From positions 24,970,804-25,034,803 of the forward strand of contig JBBCBC010000001.1 of assembly GCA_037126765.1 (NCBI GenBank): a DNA stretch of 64,000 bases. Reading direction: 5' to 3'. Every line of letters begins with the position of its first letter. The stretch's first letter is position 1. Of the stretch, positions 60,057-64,000 are shown one piece after another. Origin of the DNA: Stenogyne calaminthoides. Taxonomy: Eukaryota; Streptophyta; Magnoliopsida; Lamiales; Lamiaceae. Made by a program: the position numbers and the translations under genes. Under the pieces are notes generated by a model. It made no database searches and was not told the DNA's origin. It saw nothing but the letters and a program-made list of their open reading frames with translations.

Positions 60057-61001
60057 CTAGGGGCATTTGTCTGCGTAATGCTCCCCACGATAAATTTGAC
60101 ATCTCGGAGGACGACGACCCGTATTGCCATGAGAATTTGGGTAACCACCCGAATACCCATGGGAATTTCCAGTATTAGAGTGCTTGGGGGGCTGCTGCAT
60201 GTTCGATTGACCACGGCCCCATGTCTGTGAACCGTTCGAGTTCTGCCCCCCATAGGACTGCCCTCGACCACCTGAGTTCGAACGAGAGTTGTTCGAATGT
60301 TGCCCCCCGCTGGAAGAACCGGGTTGTCCCTGAACAGTCGAGAACATCGCTGGCGTAGCAGGCGTGCGCTCCATGGCACGGTGCATCAATTCAAACTGTT
60401 TTGCTTGATTAAGAAGGTCGCGGAAACCAGGGACTGGAGTAAGGGCAAGACGAGTATCAGCAAAACTCGCGAATTGAATCCCTAATTCGCGCAAAAACCA
60501 ATGCCCCTTGTTCGAATCGTCAACCGGATGGCCAATTGCAGACAATTGATCACAAAGACCCTTGAACTTGCGACCATATTCCTCTACAGAAGACTCACCA
60601 CGGTGAAGGGAGAGGAGTTCCTCACCCAATTGATGTGTTCGGGACGCCGATGAGTCAGAAAAAGCGGCCTGGAGAGAGGACCAGGTGGCGAGCGACGTTT
60701 TGCAGTCGAGGACCTCGGACATGGCCTCCTGAGAGAGCGATGTGAAGAGGACGGAGAGAAGTTTGCGATCTTTCATTCGGCAGGATAGGTAATCGGGGTT
60801 GGGAGAGGTGACGTCAGCATCGTTCGTCACGGAGGAAGCAGGGGCGACGGTGGTTCCGTCAAGAAATCCCATAATATCAAAACATTCAGCCATGAAAACT
60901 GTTTGCTGATACCACATGAGATAATTGGAGGAGGAGAGTTTGAGTGGGGTCATGTTGACCATTGTTGTGACGGGGAGGGGATCTGTGTTCGACGCCATCA
61001 C
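60057..61001 (-). CDS. TA..CA Copia gag
   Basis: 314 residues from MMASNTDPLPVTTMVNMTPL. The Copia gag core (SSSNYLMWYQQTVFMAECFD, then LSSLHRGESSVEEYGRKF-like and GLCDQLSAIG) is followed by a Gly/Ser/Asn/Gln-rich stretch and a zinc knuckle reading CQIYRGEHYADKC, where the second cysteine is Tyr. The frame stops at TAG just after KCP; in the family it would run on into protease, so the stop is probably a mutation. Confidence 0.88.
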   Translation of the reverse strand: MMASNTDPLPVTTMVNMTPLKLSSSNYLMWYQQTVFMAECFDIMGFLDGTTVAPASSVTNDADVTSPNPDYLSCRMKDRKLLSVLFTSLSQEAMSEVLDCKTSLATWSSLQAAFSDSSASRTHQLGEELLSLHRGESSVEEYGRKFKGLCDQLSAIGHPVDDSNKGHWFLRELGIQFASFADTRLALTPVPGFRDLLNQAKQFELMHRAMERTPATPAMFSTVQGQPGSSSGGQHSNNSRSNSGGRGQSYGGQNSNGSQTWGRGQSNMQQPPKHSNTGNSHGYSGGYPNSHGNTGRRPPRCQIYRGEHYADKCP

Positions 61002-61096
61002 AGAGGTAGAGTGATCGGCCGATCAAAGGATAAGGAGAAGGGAAGGGGATGGCGGCGAGAAATTCAAAAGACTTAGGGTTTAGGATCGTTGATGGT

Positions 61097-62490
61097 TGTT
61101 GGTCCCGAAAAACCCGATTTAAAACTCGTAAAATCTCAATGGGAGGTGACTTTAAAATTTTTCGAATGTGTTATGCAGATTTGCTAAAGTGTGTATGACA
61201 GTTAATATGAAAGCAAATAAGAACACACGTATTTTTATAGTGGTTAGGAGTCCAACTCCTACATCCACTATTCCCTTCAAGGGGCACCAACTAAACCAAC
61301 AGATATTTATGGAGCTCTCACTCAACGGGACTTATCTCCCTCACGGGATCGCCTATAGATGTTTAATGAGTTGTCACTCTCACGGGACTTATCTCCCTTA
61401 TGGGATTGCCTACAGAACTTATCTCCCTCACGGGATCGCCTACCCTCCCTTGCGGGATTGCTTCTTAACTACCTCACTTAACCACTAATTCTCTCTCAAG
61501 AAAGGGTTTGAGTTTGGAGTTATTTCCAATTAGGTGAGATATTCCCTTACATTGTTTTAGCCTTTAAGCTAAGGTTGGGAAAATATCTCTAAGCTTATGA
61601 TATAACATTTTTGCTTAGATACAATGAAGAACATTCTTGGGTAAATTTGGATATTTAATGCTCTGTGTTCTTGAATGGAGATGCTTGAATATTTGGCTTT
61701 AATCTTCACTTTGCAGCATCCTCCATTATCTTCTTTTGAAGATAGTGCAATGTATTTATAGTGTGGATTTGAATATTACCGTTGGAGAGTAAATTCAAAT
61801 CCATACTAATAGTCTTCCAGCTTTTCTTTGTCCTTTTGCACTGTTGCTTGCAGCTTTATGTCACATCCATATATGTGTTGTTATCTTCTTATTGGCCAGC
61901 TGCTTTTGTGTGTCTAACGGATCTGATCAGCTCTCCAGATTACTGTTCATCTCTTCTGATTCTGGTCGCCTGATTTCTGGTATGCAGAAATCTGATCTGC
62001 AGATTTCTGGTCTGCCGAAATCTGATCTGCAGAAATCTGATCTGCCAAAATCTGATCAGCAAAAATCTGATCTGCAGATTTCTGGTCTGCTGAAATCACT
62101 GTTCATATTTGCTGATTTCACTGTTCATCATTTTGATTTCACTGTTCATCATTTTGATTTCACTGTTCATCATTCTGATTTCACTGTTCATAAGTTCTGA
62201 TTTCAGCTCTTCTGATTTCTGCACTGCATCAGCAAACTTCATCAGCACTGCATCAGCAAACTGCATCTTCTTGTTCTGCTCATCAGTTAACTCAGAACTC
62301 ATCCTACTCATCTGATCTCGATCAGCCTCGTTTGCAGCCTCGTTTGATCTCGATCATCTTCGTCTGATTTCATGAGTTCCCTCTTAACTTGTTCTCTCGT
62401 TCCCCCTCAACTTGTTATCTGTAGATTAACTTAAATAACATAAGTTGATAATGTTTTGACATAATTCATCAAAACTAAAATATCCCAACA
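61097..62490 (-). mobile_element. Solo LTR inside the Copia leader
   Basis: On the minus strand it runs from TGTTGGGATATTTTAG (62490) to TCGGGACCAACA (61097), with a TATA box (CTATAAATACATT) near 61,757. It separates the Copia primer site from gag. The end sequences resemble the Sirevirus-like LTRs but the body differs. Flanking 5-mers ATGGT and ATGAC share only three bases, so the target duplication is imperfect. Confidence 0.7.
61925..62205. repeat. Short tandem repeats in the solo LTR
   Basis: 'aaatctgatctgcag' and 'atttctggtctgc' units alternate to about 62,095, then 'tttcactgttcatcattttg' repeats four times to about 62,200. Confidence 0.9.
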
Positions 62491-62503
62491 ATGACTGATA
62501 CCA

Positions 62504-62681
62504 TGTGAGAACAGGATTAAGATCACCGTTGAATTTGGTGATTAGAGATCTCCTATTAATAAAGCGAGATTACAAGAGTACAACAGAAAGCCCATAAATA
62601 GTTGGAGATATACAAGGGAATTACAACAAAGAATATATACCAAAAATACATAGTCAAAACTAATTATCATTAGTCCTATTA
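62504..62681 (-). repeat. 5' LTR of the TA..CA Copia
   Basis: Ends CTCACA on the minus strand, directly followed by the primer-binding site TGGTATCAGTCA. Confidence 0.95.
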
Positions 62682-62686
62682 GTTTG

Positions 62687-64000
62687 TGCGCAGGGTTCTT
62701 TGTGTTCTGGTTAAATGATGGTTTTTTATATTTTGATTTAAATGCATGTGGGTAGTTCTAAAAATTGATGCACTTATGTTTGTTTAAGGTTATATGTGTT
62801 TCTAAAACTAATTTGTGGTTCTTTGTATTAGTGTTAGTGTCCTAGAGACAATCTATTATAAGGACATAATACTCGATGATTTTCAGTTTGATTTAATATT
62901 ATAGTTCATTTAATATTAATGTATGGCAATACATTTGTTTGAATATTATGTTTGATTGTTTGCATTTATTCATGCAAGTGTTCCCATGAGTCATTGCTGT
63001 CATTGAGGTTGTGAGAACTCAGATGACTTAAGCATGATTCTCAAATGGCCACGATTAAGGATCATCAAGAATGAGATATTGATGATGCAATTGAGATTGG
63101 TGTGCGATCTGCATCATACTCTTAGAGAGTGTAGTAAGATCTCACTTACTACGAGATACTAGGTATTTCATGATGGATGCACAGATACCTTAGAGGGTAT
63201 TGGTATACCCATCCGAGAAACCGTTTGATGTAATTCCACAATATGTGTCTACGGGTGTCTCGGTTAGTGGGAGCGATGCGATACTCCTTTGACTTGAGGT
63301 TAATACGCATGACATGTGTGGAGTGATGAACTTTGACCATGACCGATGCTTGCACCCTTCCATGGGTAGATATGACTTGGATTGGGTTCATCACGAAATG
63401 CATGCGCGTGGTAGTTGAGCCAAGAATAGGATTCATTCCTCAATGTGGATTTAGAGAAAATATTCATCTTCTCATCATAATTGGATCTAAGTCATCGGCT
63501 GATGCACGTCAACTTAGACTTTGTGGCTAAGTGTGACATACATGATCAATTAATGATTAGAGATAATATGTTTAAGTTATTTAAATAGACACTTCATCAT
63601 GTTCAAGACTTAATCGAGTATTCGCGAATGAAAGGAAGTTATCGTAATAGCCCATGTTTCACTTACAGGTAGTTATACATTTTTTCGCAACGTACCTCAT
63701 ATATTGAGAATGTTTGATTTATTGTCTAGGGTTCAATTAAGACCGTTAGTTTGGCTAATCGCTTGATATATGAGGGTCTATGAGTCACACAACAAATAAT
63801 AGTTGTTTACTAATTATAGTTGATTGATTAAATATTATATTAGATATTAATATTTAATTTATGGAGAATATAATAATAATTATATTTAGAATTAATTATT
63901 ATTACTATTTAATAATATATGAAATATTATTATGGGATTTGATATATATGGAATCAAATCCGTAGAGATTTGATATACATGGAAATCAAATCCGTAGAGA
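62687..64000. other. Right flank, no gene recognised
   Basis: Begins with the third diverged copy of the spacer repeat (near 62,741). The rest has no supported gene. Its phrasing ('gtcctagagacaatc' and 'ataaggacataatactcg') looks like retrotransposon non-coding sequence, but I cannot define ends. The last 64 bases contain 'gatttgatatatatggaat' and 'gatttgatatacatggaaat', a two-copy 33-bp repeat that may continue past the window. Confidence 0.45.

Larger units (their letters stand above)
50154..62686 (-). mobile_element. Copia LTR retrotransposon with TA..CA ends and GTTTG target duplication
   Basis: The element runs 50159-62681 with 178-bp LTRs at 50159-50336 and 62504-62681. GTTTG is duplicated at 50154-50158 and 62682-62686. 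On the minus strand the LTR starts TAATAGGACTAATG and ends TGTTCTCACA, so the ends are TA..CA, not TG..CA. A primer-binding site (TGGTATCAG) adjoins the 5' LTR and GGGGGG precedes the 3' LTR. Gag, protease, part of integrase and the C-terminal half of reverse transcriptase plus RNase H remain. A second Copia (51511-59107) and a solo LTR (61097-62490) have inserted. The two LTRs look almost identical, suggesting a fairly recent insertion. Confidence 0.93.

Overview
This is nuclear DNA of a flowering plant, most likely a eudicot. The two host loci are multi-exon genes with GT/AG introns, AT-rich introns and long 5' leader introns. The rest is plant transposon sequence: Copia and probable Ty3 LTR elements with initiator-Met-tRNA-type primer sites, a CACTA transposon and several MITE families. 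There is no prokaryotic gene organisation, CRISPR array or operon. I cannot name the species.

Region 1 (about 1-23,130) holds two head-to-tail NUP98 (nucleoporin) genes, both on the minus strand. The upstream copy (CDS 22,556 to 13,060) is complete: 12 coding exons join in frame to about 991 residues, with FG repeats, the plant linker with YKDKSHEELRWEDYQLGDKG, and a C-terminal autoproteolytic domain with the HFS cleavage site. The downstream copy (CDS 8,465 to about 1,736) is a partial duplicate. Its similarity to the full copy stops inside the intron matching intron 7 of the full gene, so the C-terminal half and the autopeptidase are missing. It has also expanded internally: the linker exon is present three times and a downstream FG exon has been duplicated into a chimeric exon. 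All its predicted exons remain open and in phase. MITEs and foldback elements occupy the introns and the 8,986-12,839 spacer.

Region 2 (24,873-36,546) is one LTR retrotransposon with a perfect ACTCT target duplication. It resembles a Sirevirus: 2.0-2.3 kb LTRs, a gag ORF, most of pol deleted, and a long block of ORFs in the envelope-like position. Its two LTRs differ in an unusual way, with CAG/CTG in the 5' LTR reading as CG-containing strings in the 3' LTR. I suspect a base-calling artefact at CHG-methylated cytosines.

Region 3 (36,777-49,963) is a nest. A non-coding LTR element with two tandem-repeat arrays (probably Ty3/Tat-like) has its 3' LTR split by a 4.9-kb CACTA transposon (42,921-47,862) that carries a prefoldin subunit 6 gene fragment and several MITEs. 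The remaining LTR stub is followed by a solo Sirevirus-like LTR on the minus strand.

Region 4 (50,159-62,681) is a minus-strand Copia element with 178-bp LTRs, non-canonical TA..CA ends and a perfect GTTTG target duplication. It is interrupted by a second, plus-strand Copia element (51,511-59,107) and by a solo LTR (61,097-62,490). I see no host gene from 62,687 to the end.

No wholly new system is evident. The strongest leads are the truncated, exon-amplified NUP98 paralogue, the CACTA element with the captured prefoldin gene, the TA..CA Copia, and the possible methylation-linked sequence errors, which would affect how every broken ORF in regions 2-4 is read.
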